64,000 nucleotides of DNA from an uncultured bacterium (GTDB lineage: Bacteria; Bacteroidota; Bacteroidia; Bacteroidales; Bacteroidaceae): assembly GCA_905216025.1 (NCBI GenBank), contig CAJMSE010000015.1:23678-87677 (forward strand). Reading direction: 5' to 3'. Made by a program: the position numbers and the translations under genes. The notes under the pieces are model-generated. The model saw only the letters and a list, made by a program, of their open reading frames with translations. It was not told the DNA's origin and ran no database searches. Position 1 is the first letter of the stretch; every line of letters starts with the position of its first letter. Positions 1-7,616 of the stretch are shown piece by piece.

Positions 1-2225
1 ACGGCGCGTTCCAGCACCTGCTGGACACATATCTCGCTTCACGCCACCGCAAGAAAGTGGACATCATCACAAAGGCTTTCAACTTTGCAAGGCAGGCACA
101 CAAGGGAGTAAGGCGGCTCTCGGGAGAACCGTATATCATGCACCCGATAGCCGTAGCGCAAATCGCATGCGAGGAGGTGGGCCTCGGCTCGACGAGCATC
201 TGTGCGGCCCTGCTGCACGATGTGGTCGAAGATACGGACTACACCACCGAGGACATTGAAAACATCTTCGGCGCGAAGATAGCCCAGATTGTTGACGGAC
301 TGACGAAAATCAGCGGCGGAATATTCGGCGACAAGGCATCGGCACAGGCCGAGAACTTCAAGAAGCTGCTGCTCACGATGAGTGACGACATCCGCGTAAT
401 ACTGATAAAGATATGCGACCGCCTGCACAACATGCGCACGCTGGCAAGCCAGCCGGCAAACAAGAAATACAAGATTGCAGGCGAGACGCTCTATATCTAC
501 GCCCCGCTGGCAAACCGCCTCGGACTGAACAAGATAAAGACGGAGCTCGAAGACCTCAGCTTCCGCTACGAACACCCGCAGCAATACGAAACCATCGAGA
601 GCAAGCTGGCCTCAACACAGGCATCGCGCCACACGCTCTTCGACCAGTTCACGGCTCCGATAGAGAAGTCGCTCCAGGCCATGGGCATTGACTACGAGAT
701 AAAGGAACGCGTCAAAAGCCCCTACTCCATCTGGCACAAGATGCAGACCAAGCACGTCACGTTCGAGGATATATATGACATCCTGGCCGTGAGGATAATC
801 TTCAAGCCCAGGAACCGCGAGGACGAGATAAACGAATGCTTCAAGATATACGTCGCGATAAGCAAGATATACCAGTCGCACCCCGACCGCCTGCGCGACT
901 GGCTGAACCATCCCAAGGCCAACGGATACCAGGCGCTGCACGTCACGCTGATGTCGAAGCAGGGCCGGTGGATAGAGGTTCAGATACGGTCGGACCGCAT
1001 GGACGAGATTGCCGAGCAGGGCTTTGCCGCACACTGGAAATACAAGGAGGACGGCACGAAGGTGGAGTTCACCGAAGACGAGGGCGAGCTGAACGACTGG
1101 CTGCGCACCATCAAGGAGATTCTCGACGACCCGCAGCCCGACGCCATGGACTTCCTCGACGCCATAAAGATGAACCTCTTTGCATCGGAGATATTCGTAT
1201 TCACACCCAAAGGCGAGATAAAGACCATGCCGGCAGGATGCACCGCACTCGACTTCGCTTTCTCGATACATACATTCCTCGGCAGCCACTGCATCGGCGC
1301 GAAGGTGAACCACAAGCTCGTGCCGCTGAGTCACAAGCTGCAGAGCGGCGACCAGGTGGAGATTCTCACATCGAAGTCGCAGCACGTGCAGCCCTCATGG
1401 ATAAACTTCGCCTCGACGGCGAAGGCCAAGGCGAAGATACAGGCCATACTGCGGCGTGACGGACGCGAGGTGCAGAAGCAGGGCGAGGAGATTCTCTGCA
1501 AGTTCCTGAAGAAGCACGACATGGAGTATTCGAACGCCATAGCCGACCAGCTGACTGCCTTCCACGAGGCGCAGCGCCGGGAAGCGTTCTTCCAGGCACT
1601 CGGCGAGAAGACCATACTGCTGGGCGACGAGGACATAGACGAGCTGCAGGGAAAGAAGAAAAACAAGGGCAAGAGCCGCGGATGGCGCAAGTATGTACCC
1701 TTCCTCGGCTCCGGCAAGAACGCCAAGGGCGAAGGAAAGACGCTCCAGCTCTTCACCATACCGGAGAAGTTCAACCGCAAGAAACCTATCTTCATCACCG
1801 ACGACAACATCACGCAGTATAAGTTCACCCACTGCTGCCACCCCATCCCGGGCGACGACATCCTTGGATTCATCGACAACAAGAACCAGGTGGAGATTCA
1901 CAAGCGCTCCTGCCCCGTAGCCACGAAACTGAAGTCGAGCTTCGGAAACCGCATCCTCGACGCCAAATGGGACATGCACAAGCGCCTCTACTTCGACGCC
2001 ACGATACGCCTGCAGGGCATCGACCGCATAGGAATGCTCAACGAGGTGACCAAGGTGATATCGGAACAGATGAACGTCAACATCCACAAGGTGACTTTCA
2101 CATCGGACGACGGCATCTTCGACGGCAGCATCGAGCTGCGCGTGCACGACCGCGACGACGTCGAGGATATCATCGGCAGCCTCAAGAAGATTGAGAACAT
2201 GCAGGAGATAACGCAGATAATGTAA
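1..2225 (+). CDS. RelA/SpoT family (p)ppGpp synthetase/hydrolase, 5' end outside window
   Basis: Makes and degrades the alarmone (p)ppGpp in the cytoplasm (stringent response). The frame is open to the left edge: codons before the GTG at 57 read on in the family's usual sequence (AFQHLLDTYLASRHRKK), so the gene is cut by the window and that GTG is not the start. Counting from 57, an HD hydrolase domain carries HDVVED at residues 54-59 and ICDRLHNM near 120. A synthetase domain follows with YSIWHKM, NGYQALHV and EVQIR (about 220-320), then a TGS domain (about 379-440) and a C-terminal ACT domain (about 645-722). The HD residues are intact, so hydrolase activity is expected. Whether it is the RelA-like or the bifunctional SpoT-like paralogue cannot be decided here. 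The pectinesterase gene follows 37 bp downstream. Confidence 0.95.
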   Translation, partial: GAFQHLLDTYLASRHRKKVDIITKAFNFARQAHKGVRRLSGEPYIMHPIAVAQIACEEVGLGSTSICAALLHDVVEDTDYTTEDIENIFGAKIAQIVDGLTKISGGIFGDKASAQAENFKKLLLTMSDDIRVILIKICDRLHNMRTLASQPANKKYKIAGETLYIYAPLANRLGLNKIKTELEDLSFRYEHPQQYETIESKLASTQASRHTLFDQFTAPIEKSLQAMGIDYEIKERVKSPYSIWHKMQTKHVTFEDIYDILAVRIIFKPRNREDEINECFKIYVAISKIYQSHPDRLRDWLNHPKANGYQALHVTLMSKQGRWIEVQIRSDRMDEIAEQGFAAHWKYKEDGTKVEFTEDEGELNDWLRTIKEILDDPQPDAMDFLDAIKMNLFASEIFVFTPKGEIKTMPAGCTALDFAFSIHTFLGSHCIGAKVNHKLVPLSHKLQSGDQVEILTSKSQHVQPSWINFASTAKAKAKIQAILRRDGREVQKQGEEILCKFLKKHDMEYSNAIADQLTAFHEAQRREAFFQALGEKTILLGDEDIDELQGKKKNKGKSRGWRKYVPFLGSGKNAKGEGKTLQLFTIPEKFNRKKPIFITDDNITQYKFTHCCHPIPGDDILGFIDNKNQVEIHKRSCPVATKLKSSFGNRILDAKWDMHKRLYFDATIRLQGIDRIGMLNEVTKVISEQMNVNIHKVTFTSDDGIFDGSIELRVHDRDDVEDIIGSLKKIENMQEITQIM

Positions 2226-2262
2226 TCACGATACAACAAAACAACTACTTAAAAATACTGAC

Positions 2263-3243
2263 ATGAAAAGACGAATCTTCATCATGCTGACCGCCATCAT
2301 GGCGGCAGCCGCAAGCGCAACGGCCGCAAGCAAGTACGACAATCCGGACACGCTGGTTGTCGCACGCGACGGCACGGGCGAGTTCCGCACCATAGACGAG
2401 GCCATCGAGGTGTGCCGCGCGTTCATGGAATACCACAAGGTGATATATGTGAAGAAAGGCATATACAAGGAGAAGCTCATCATCCCGCAGTGGCTGACGA
2501 ACATTGAGATTCTCGGCGAGGACCGCGACAACACCGTCATCACCTACGACGACCACGCAAACATCAAGTCGGCCGAGCGCCCGAAGGGCATAGGCACTTT
2601 CCGCACATACACCGTCAAGGTGGAAGGCAGCAGGATTACGTTCCGTAACATCACCATCGAGAACAACTCGGCACGCCTTGGGCAGGCCGTTGCCCTGCAC
2701 ACGGAGGGCGATCGTCTCGTGTTCGTGAACTGCCGCCTGCTCGGTCATCAGGACACCATATACACGGGAGTGGCCGGCACGAGGATTCTCTTCAAGGACT
2801 GCTATATCGAGGGTACGACCGACTTCATCTTCGGTCCGTCGACCGCATGGTTCGAAAACTGCACCATACACAGCAAGGCCAACTCATACATCACGGCGGC
2901 ATCTACGCCTGCCGACGTCCCGTTCGGCTACGTATTCAACAACTGCCGCCTCACGGCTGCCGAAGGAATAACAAAGGTTTACCTCGGCCGCCCGTGGCGC
3001 GACTACGGCTACACGCTCTTCATGAACTGCGACCTCGGCGGCCACATACGCCCCGAAGGCTGGCACCACTGGCAGAAGGAGCGCGAAAACACCGCACGCT
3101 ACATGGAATACAACAACCGCGGCGAAGGCTCGAAGACAGACAAGCGCGTGGGATGGAGCAGACAGCTGACAAAAAAAGAGGCTGCAAAAATCACCATGGA
3201 AGAGGTCTTCGGACTGAAGGACAGCTGGAAACCTGCCTTCTAA
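2263..3243 (+). CDS. Secreted pectin methylesterase (carbohydrate esterase family 8)
   Basis: Removes methyl esters from homogalacturonan, opening pectin to lyases and hydrolases. The 326-residue product starts with a signal peptide (MKRRIFIMLTAIMAAAASAT). The right-handed beta-helix family motifs are in order: GQAVAL at 140-145, GHQDT at 161-165 (putative acid/base Asp164), DFIFG at 187-191 (putative nucleophile Asp187) and LGRPW at 241-245 (substrate-binding Arg243). Length is normal for a single-domain CE8 enzyme. It lies 37 bp after the stringent-response gene but probably has its own regulation. It is convergent with the EamA transporter, and a C/G-rich hairpin separates them. The other pectin-related enzymes of the window are far away, so it is not in an obvious utilisation locus. 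Confidence 0.95.
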   Translation: MKRRIFIMLTAIMAAAASATAASKYDNPDTLVVARDGTGEFRTIDEAIEVCRAFMEYHKVIYVKKGIYKEKLIIPQWLTNIEILGEDRDNTVITYDDHANIKSAERPKGIGTFRTYTVKVEGSRITFRNITIENNSARLGQAVALHTEGDRLVFVNCRLLGHQDTIYTGVAGTRILFKDCYIEGTTDFIFGPSTAWFENCTIHSKANSYITAASTPADVPFGYVFNNCRLTAAEGITKVYLGRPWRDYGYTLFMNCDLGGHIRPEGWHHWQKERENTARYMEYNNRGEGSKTDKRVGWSRQLTKKEAAKITMEEVFGLKDSWKPAF

Positions 3244-3290
3244 GAGGATTCCCTACCAGACCTACTCTCCCTACAATCCCTACCAAAAAG

Positions 3291-3328
3291 CCCCTCCCAG
3301 CCTCCCCAAAGGGGAGGAGAAAGGGAGG
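3291..3328. terminator. Double hairpin between convergent genes
   Basis: CCTCCCC-AAA-GGGGAGG (3301-3317) sits inside an outer CCCTCCC/GGGAGG pair. It lies in the short gap between the ends of the pectinesterase and EamA genes, so it probably terminates both. A closely similar segment (CCTCCCCAAAGGAGAGG) lies inside the inverted-repeat element at 63.8 kb, so this hairpin is itself a dispersed sequence. Confidence 0.6.
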
Positions 3329-3352
3329 AAAGCACAAAAAGTATTGCTTATT

Positions 3353-4291
3353 TTATTCGGCGCGATGCCGCGGCAACCGCGGGAAGAGCCTGCGCACGCG
3401 GAGAACAACCTGCGCCATGCTGCCGCCGGCAACAACCCCGGACACCGAGGCGATGACAAGAACGAAGCCGAAAGCCTCGCGCATGGCGAAGCGCTCGCCG
3501 AAGACGACGATGCCAAAGAACACGGCCGTCACCGGTTCGAGTGCCCCGAGGATTGCAGTTGGCGTGGAACCGATATACCGTATGGCCGTCGTGCTGCACA
3601 GAAACGATATCGCCGTGGGAAAGATACCCAGGGCAATGAGGTTTCCCCACAGATACCAGTCGCTGCCGGAAGGCGTCTGCAAGCCGCCGCCCATGAAGAT
3701 ACGGACTACAAACAGACTAAGGCCGAAGAGCAGGATATAGAACGTCACCTTCAGCGTGGCCATATCCTTTACTGTCGAGTGGTTCACCGCCACCATATAT
3801 ATAGCATACGACAGCGACGAAGCGAAGACGAGAACGGTGCCCGTTAGACTTAGGGCGAGACTCCCGTCGTGCACGCAGAGCAGCGCGATGCCGGCAAAGG
3901 CGGCCGCCATGCAGACGGCGGTGCCGGGTGAGATGCGCTCCTTGAAGAACACAGCCATTATCAGAGCCACCATCACGGGATAGATGAAGAGCAGCGTCGA
4001 GGCGATGCCCACATCCATATAGTTATAGCTCTCGAACAGCGTGAGCGACGACACGGCGACGAGAAGCCCCAGCACGGCCAGCTTAGGCACGTCGCCAAGA
4101 CCTATACGGAAGTTCCGCCCGCGGGCCACAAGCATGGCGCCAAGCAGCGGAATGGCAAAAAGATATCTGAAAAACAAAACGGAATCGGGACCGATTCCGG
4201 CCTTATAGAGCGGCAGCGCAAAGAGCGGATTCATGCCGTAAGTGGCGGCAGCGCAAGCCCCGAGGATATAACCTGTTGCTTTGGTGTTCAT
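3353..4291 (-). CDS. EamA/DMT-superfamily inner-membrane transporter
   Basis: A 312-residue, very hydrophobic protein with about ten predicted membrane segments arranged as two repeated halves, as in the EamA (drug/metabolite transporter) family. The N-terminus (ATGYILGACAAATYGMNPLF) and the second-half glycine/proline pattern (TPTAILGALEPVTAVFFGI) are typical. Substrate cannot be told from sequence; family members export amino acids, nucleosides or drugs. It follows the MerR-type regulator gene by 71 bp in the same direction, so the two are probably co-transcribed and the regulator may control the transporter (inference). Confidence 0.88.
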   Translation of the reverse strand: MNTKATGYILGACAAATYGMNPLFALPLYKAGIGPDSVLFFRYLFAIPLLGAMLVARGRNFRIGLGDVPKLAVLGLLVAVSSLTLFESYNYMDVGIASTLLFIYPVMVALIMAVFFKERISPGTAVCMAAAFAGIALLCVHDGSLALSLTGTVLVFASSLSYAIYMVAVNHSTVKDMATLKVTFYILLFGLSLFVVRIFMGGGLQTPSGSDWYLWGNLIALGIFPTAISFLCSTTAIRYIGSTPTAILGALEPVTAVFFGIVVFGERFAMREAFGFVLVIASVSGVVAGGSMAQVVLRVRRLFPRLPRHRAE

Positions 4292-4362
4292 ACTCGACCC
4301 TCATCAAAGTTCTTGAAACAAACTGTTTTGCATGCACCCATTCATCACCAGACCATATCCCA

Positions 4363-4713
4363 TCATTCAAGGAAATCGAGCTGGTGCTTCAGCGCGAGCA
4401 GTTCGTCCTTTATGCCAGTAAGCCGCTGCAGCACCTCGGCCGTGCGGTCGGCTCCGTTTCGGTTGCTGTTGATAATCTTCTTTGCCGCCGCTATCTTGAA
4501 ACCGCGCACCTTGACGAGGTTGTGGATGAGACGTATCTGCTCGATATCCTTTTCCGTATACTGGCGCACCTTGCTCGGACCGTTCGTCTTCGGCTTGAGG
4601 TATGGAAACTCCTGCTCCCAATAACGCAGCGTGCTCTCGTTCAGTTCAAACATCCGGGCCACCTCGCTTATGGAGTAATACAGCTTCAGGTTCTTGTTCA
4701 TATTAAGCGCCAT
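4363..4713 (-). CDS. MerR-family transcriptional regulator
   Basis: A 116-residue DNA-binding protein. The N-terminal winged helix has the family pattern YSISEVARMFELNESTLRYW followed by an R-Q-Y-T wing segment. A helix and a C-terminal coiled-coil dimerisation segment ending in LKHQLDFLE come next. There is no cysteine-rich C-terminal metal-binding loop, so a heavy-metal sensor is unlikely. This short MerR type without an effector domain is common in Bacteroidota. It probably heads a two-gene unit with the EamA transporter. A TACCTTTG element on the minus strand at 4775-4782 is its likely promoter. Confidence 0.9.
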   Translation of the reverse strand: MALNMNKNLKLYYSISEVARMFELNESTLRYWEQEFPYLKPKTNGPSKVRQYTEKDIEQIRLIHNLVKVRGFKIAAAKKIINSNRNGADRTAEVLQRLTGIKDELLALKHQLDFLE

Positions 4714-4774
4714 AATTCACGGTTTTTATCAAACAATATCATTAAAGAACTATCAAATCATCGTTTCTACTCCA

Positions 4775-4782
4775 CAAAGGTA
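4775..4782 (-). promoter_or_regulatory. -7 element upstream of the MerR gene
   Basis: TACCTTTG on the minus strand matches the Bacteroidota -7 consensus TAnnTTTG. A CTTG sequence 20 bp further upstream (4803-4806) is a weak -33 candidate. The element lies about 60 bp before the MerR start codon. The rest of the 4714-5035 gap holds only this and the plus-strand promoter at 4968-4998. Confidence 0.5.
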
Positions 4783-4967
4783 GGAAAAACAATGTTTACC
4801 TGCAAGACTTTCAAAAAGTTTCTGACATGCAACGGCCGTTTATTGTCTTCCCCTTAAAATATTTAAGCCCGCATACCGCTATCGCCAAACACTGCACTCC
4901 GCCCTATCACGACACATCAGAAAACAGAGCAATAGCACAGTCTGCAAGGCTTGCAAGGCGAAAAAAA

Positions 4968-4998
4968 TTGCGTCATTCGGTATTAATGCTTAACTTTG
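4968..4998 (+). promoter_or_regulatory. Promoter for the small membrane-protein cluster
   Basis: TTG at 4968-4970, a 20-bp spacer and TAACTTTG at 4991-4998 fit the Bacteroidota consensus TTTG-N19-21-TAnnTTTG. The ATG of the first gene follows about 37 bp downstream. Confidence 0.7.
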
Positions 4999-5035
4999 CG
5001 GTCAATTCATAACCGACAAACAGTTTATTATTACA

Positions 5036-5470
5036 ATGAAAAAGATTCTTTGGTTGATTCTTATTGCTGGCATATCGCTTGTAAACGTGTGTATTATGGG
5101 TAGTGAACGTGGAGTGAGAGGGATTTATTCCTTTCCCTTCGCTCTAATCTATATCACTATATTCGGATATTATGTATCAGTCAAGAAAAAGTTTGATTTC
5201 AAAGAGATACTGCTGCTATCGCTATTGGAAAGAAGTGGTATAATGAAGAATGAATGGAGCGAAAGAAAGCAAAGAACTGTACTTTCCTGCATTTCAATTC
5301 CACTGTTATTCATATTTTATATTCTCTCCATTTACTTCTATGCCGTCAATGATTTCATGTTATCGCTCATAGTAGATTTCTTTGTACTATTAGTAATAAC
5401 CCTGTCCGCAATGATCTGGATAAACAAAGCGCCTAAAGAAGAATCAAACAAGAATAATACAACAATATGA
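5036..5470 (+). CDS. Unrecognised small membrane protein
   Basis: A 144-residue protein that I cannot assign to a family. It has about four hydrophobic segments: an N-terminal one (KKILWLILIAGISLVNVCIM), one near 30-48, and two near 90-135. A charged cytoplasmic-type linker around residues 50-80 contains KKKFDFKE and SERKQR. The C-terminal tail is hydrophilic and Asn/Lys-rich. Base composition is much more AT-rich than the flanking housekeeping genes. The stop overlaps the next start by 4 bp (ATGA), so both are translated from one message driven by the promoter at 4968-4998. Confidence 0.75.
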   Translation: MKKILWLILIAGISLVNVCIMGSERGVRGIYSFPFALIYITIFGYYVSVKKKFDFKEILLLSLLERSGIMKNEWSERKQRTVLSCISIPLLFIFYILSIYFYAVNDFMLSLIVDFFVLLVITLSAMIWINKAPKEESNKNNTTI

Positions 5471-5757
5471 AGACACTACTTCCGGTTTTAGCATCAATGC
5501 TCGTCGTCTGTCTCGCACCGATGCCTTATTGGTATTACGAGTTGGTACGTTTCGCAGCCATGGTGGCTTTCGGCGTCATGGCGTATCGGTATAATAAAGC
5601 GGAGAACGGCAATCTGATGATTACATTCAGCGCCCTGGCCCTTCTGTTCCAGCCTTTTTTCAAGATAGCGCTTGGCCGCGCTATATGGAATACGGTCGAC
5701 ATTGCCGTAGCGATACTGCTCATAATGATATGGATGAAAGAGCGGAAGAAGGCTTGA
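5467..5757 (+). CDS. Small membrane protein, DUF6804-like
   Basis: A 96-residue protein with three to four membrane segments. The pattern PMPYWYYELVRFAAMVAFG, then LALLFQPFFKIALGRAIWN and an Asp-Ile-Ala-Val-Ala-Ile helix, matches my recollection of the DUF6804 family of Bacteroidota; a profile search should confirm it. Function is unknown. Its start overlaps the previous gene's stop by 4 bp, so the two are translationally coupled and likely share a membrane location. The tail ends in a basic MKERKKA. Confidence 0.72.
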   Translation: MKTLLPVLASMLVVCLAPMPYWYYELVRFAAMVAFGVMAYRYNKAENGNLMITFSALALLFQPFFKIALGRAIWNTVDIAVAILLIMIWMKERKKA

Positions 5758-5799
5758 CATAAACAGGATGCTTATTAACAACAATAAAAATAAAAGGAT

Positions 5800-6009
5800 A
5801 TGCCAAACTGGTTAATAATTGTTTTGATAATTGCCGTATTGGGCGGAATTATCGGTTTCTTCTCCGGCAATGAGGGAGAAAGAGGTTCAAGTGCATTTGC
5901 AGGAGCCTTAGGAGGGGCTCTCGGCTGCGGCTACCTGATACTCCATGTTCTTCTAATCGGCCTTTCCATAGCAGCATTTGTAGCGCTATTCGGCTTCCTG
6001 TTCGGTTAA
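5800..6009 (+). CDS. Small glycine-rich membrane protein
   Basis: A 69-residue protein. An N-terminal hydrophobic helix (PNWLIIVLIIAVLGGIIGFF) is followed by a short polar SGNEGERGSSA loop and then a long hydrophobic, glycine-rich region that can form one or two further helices. I recognise no family. It lies 42 bp after the DUF6804-like gene in the same orientation, so it is probably part of the same unit. It could act as a small membrane-associated regulator or subunit, but nothing in the sequence proves a role. Confidence 0.6.
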   Translation: MPNWLIIVLIIAVLGGIIGFFSGNEGERGSSAFAGALGGALGCGYLILHVLLIGLSIAAFVALFGFLFG

Positions 6010-6077
6010 ACAGAAAGGGAAACAATCCGCATAGCTACACCGTTCATAATAATCAGCAAACAGAAACTATTACATAA

Positions 6078-7259
6078 ATGTTTAAAAATCCATTCAGACG
6101 CAAGAAATACGAGCCATTGCCATACAATGAAGTCTTCGACTACAGCATGACAAGGAACGATGAGCCCAAATGCAAATACACAGTAATGCACAATGCCGTC
6201 AGAGTGCACGACCTGAAATTCGAGCCTGTACACGAGGAAGTGATATACGTTGAGAACGAATATGACGAAGCGGCCAACAGGTGCATTTGCGACAATATAG
6301 ACCTGATACGCAGATGCTTTGCCAAGAGAAACTTCATGTTCATATATCTGCCGCTCATCGGCAAAGACCTTATGGACAAAAGTATATGGCGCTATCACTA
6401 TCCGGACAGGGAAACAGGAGAGAAAGGCGAACTGCCGGCACTAAAAAGCGACTATCTTCTCGACTTCATGAAGCGGCCTGAAAACAGGACAAAGATAAAG
6501 CCTTGTTTTGTAAGATACAACTATTCCTTCAATGAAACGGAGTTTTACGGGGGCAAGGCAGAAACATCATGGACCGATTTTTTCGATACTTTCGAATTCG
6601 ACATAAGCGAAGCAAAAGATGTAAAAGACTACTTTGAATGCCTGAGCGAGCACATCGCTGGAAAGCTGTTCTGGTGGTCTGGCCTATGTTCGTGGGGCAA
6701 AAGAGAATATGAAGATGCCGACGACGCCTTCGACAACGAAACCATGAAGTTGCTTGAAGACGTGAGATACAAGATCGCACTGCTCCGACGGAAAGGTATC
6801 AGCGACGTCATACTGAGCGAACTGGTAAAGCCGGACATTGAGTTAAGCCGGATAATCATCAGCAAAGACTACAGGATAACACTACCGGAATATAACAATA
6901 CGGAAATAACGATGACTCCGCTCGTAAAGGCTGTGTTCCTGCTGTTCCTCAAACACCCGGAAGGGATACGCTTTAAGAGCTTGCCCGACCACAGGAAAGA
7001 GTTGTCTGTAATATACGACAGCATAAGAGGATGCGCCGGCTCGTCAAAGAGAATAATGGGCATTAGGAAATATAGCGACAACATTCTCAACGTTACCGAC
7101 CCTCTGAACAATTCCATAAACGAAAAGTGCACGAGGATAAAAGAGGCTTTTCTCCTGAAAATCCATGAGTCACAGGCCTGCAACTATTTTATAACAGGCG
7201 AGCGCGGCAAACCGAAAAAGATCGCACTGCCGCAGAATCTGATAGTATGGGAAGACTGA
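6078..7259 (+). CDS. Unknown 393-residue Bacteroidales protein
   Basis: No signal peptide or membrane segment, so probably cytoplasmic. The N-terminal half is charged and of no recognised fold. The C-terminal part (about residues 275-393) has a pattern I associate with a family seen repeatedly in Bacteroidales: FLKHPEGIRF, then NSINEKCTRIKEAF, YFITGERG and finally LIVWED. It looks like a compact helical, possibly winged-helix, domain (inference). Six cysteines occur in the first 220 residues without a zinc-knuckle spacing. It is the last gene of the cluster that begins at 5036, 68 bp after the glycine-rich membrane protein. Confidence 0.7.
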   Translation: MFKNPFRRKKYEPLPYNEVFDYSMTRNDEPKCKYTVMHNAVRVHDLKFEPVHEEVIYVENEYDEAANRCICDNIDLIRRCFAKRNFMFIYLPLIGKDLMDKSIWRYHYPDRETGEKGELPALKSDYLLDFMKRPENRTKIKPCFVRYNYSFNETEFYGGKAETSWTDFFDTFEFDISEAKDVKDYFECLSEHIAGKLFWWSGLCSWGKREYEDADDAFDNETMKLLEDVRYKIALLRRKGISDVILSELVKPDIELSRIIISKDYRITLPEYNNTEITMTPLVKAVFLLFLKHPEGIRFKSLPDHRKELSVIYDSIRGCAGSSKRIMGIRKYSDNILNVTDPLNNSINEKCTRIKEAFLLKIHESQACNYFITGERGKPKKIALPQNLIVWED

Positions 7260-7280
7260 CTCTACTCCCGTTCAATCTAC

Positions 7281-7373
7281 AATCTGAATATGAATTAAAT
7301 ATCATCATTTGCCATAACAATACGTTTTGCATAGTTGTGCAAGACTGATGATGCTTTATCTCATATTCAGATT
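7281..7373. repeat. Long imperfect inverted repeat upstream of alaS
   Basis: Perfect 13-bp arms AATCTGAATATGA (7281-7293) and TCATATTCAGATT (7361-7373) enclose further inverted matches (ATCATCA against TGATGAT), with a central loop near 7320-7340. It follows the stop of the 393-residue gene by about 20 bp, so it may act as a terminator, although no T-tract follows. The rest of the 7260-7616 gap holds only the alaS promoter. Confidence 0.55.
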
Positions 7374-7517
7374 ATTACCGACGGCACACATTATTATAAT
7401 TAATACATTAATATTATATAGCCACCTGCCTGTCCACGAAAGACTACTATTACACCGGCACATGTATCTCCGATAGTTTGCAATGAAGATGCCATACATT
7501 AATAAATAAAGAAAAGA

Positions 7518-7549
7518 TTTGCAGATGTTGCAAAAACGGAGTATCTTTG
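7518..7549 (+). promoter_or_regulatory. alaS promoter
   Basis: TTTG at 7518-7521, 20 bp, and TATCTTTG at 7542-7549 form a near-perfect Bacteroidota promoter. The expected transcript start is near 7556, about 60 nt before the alaS ATG chosen here. An upstream in-frame ATG at 7563 would leave almost no leader. Confidence 0.8.
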
Positions 7550-7616
7550 CAGTCGACTTTGCATGATTCGCATGGTCGGTTTCAAACATAGCAAACTTTA
7601 TAACGATGATATTATT

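Noticed and set aside
612..1385. Long minus-strand frames inside the RelA/SpoT gene, and similar antisense frames inside other GC-rich genes (e.g. 7356-8369, 8370-9827, 18993-20360, 46835-47791)
   Set aside because: They mirror codons of well-supported genes, have odd Val/His/Leu-rich compositions and no recognisable domain.
3348..3847. Plus-strand frames of 100-300 residues opposite the EamA transporter
   Set aside because: Antisense shadows of the transporter, with no family features.
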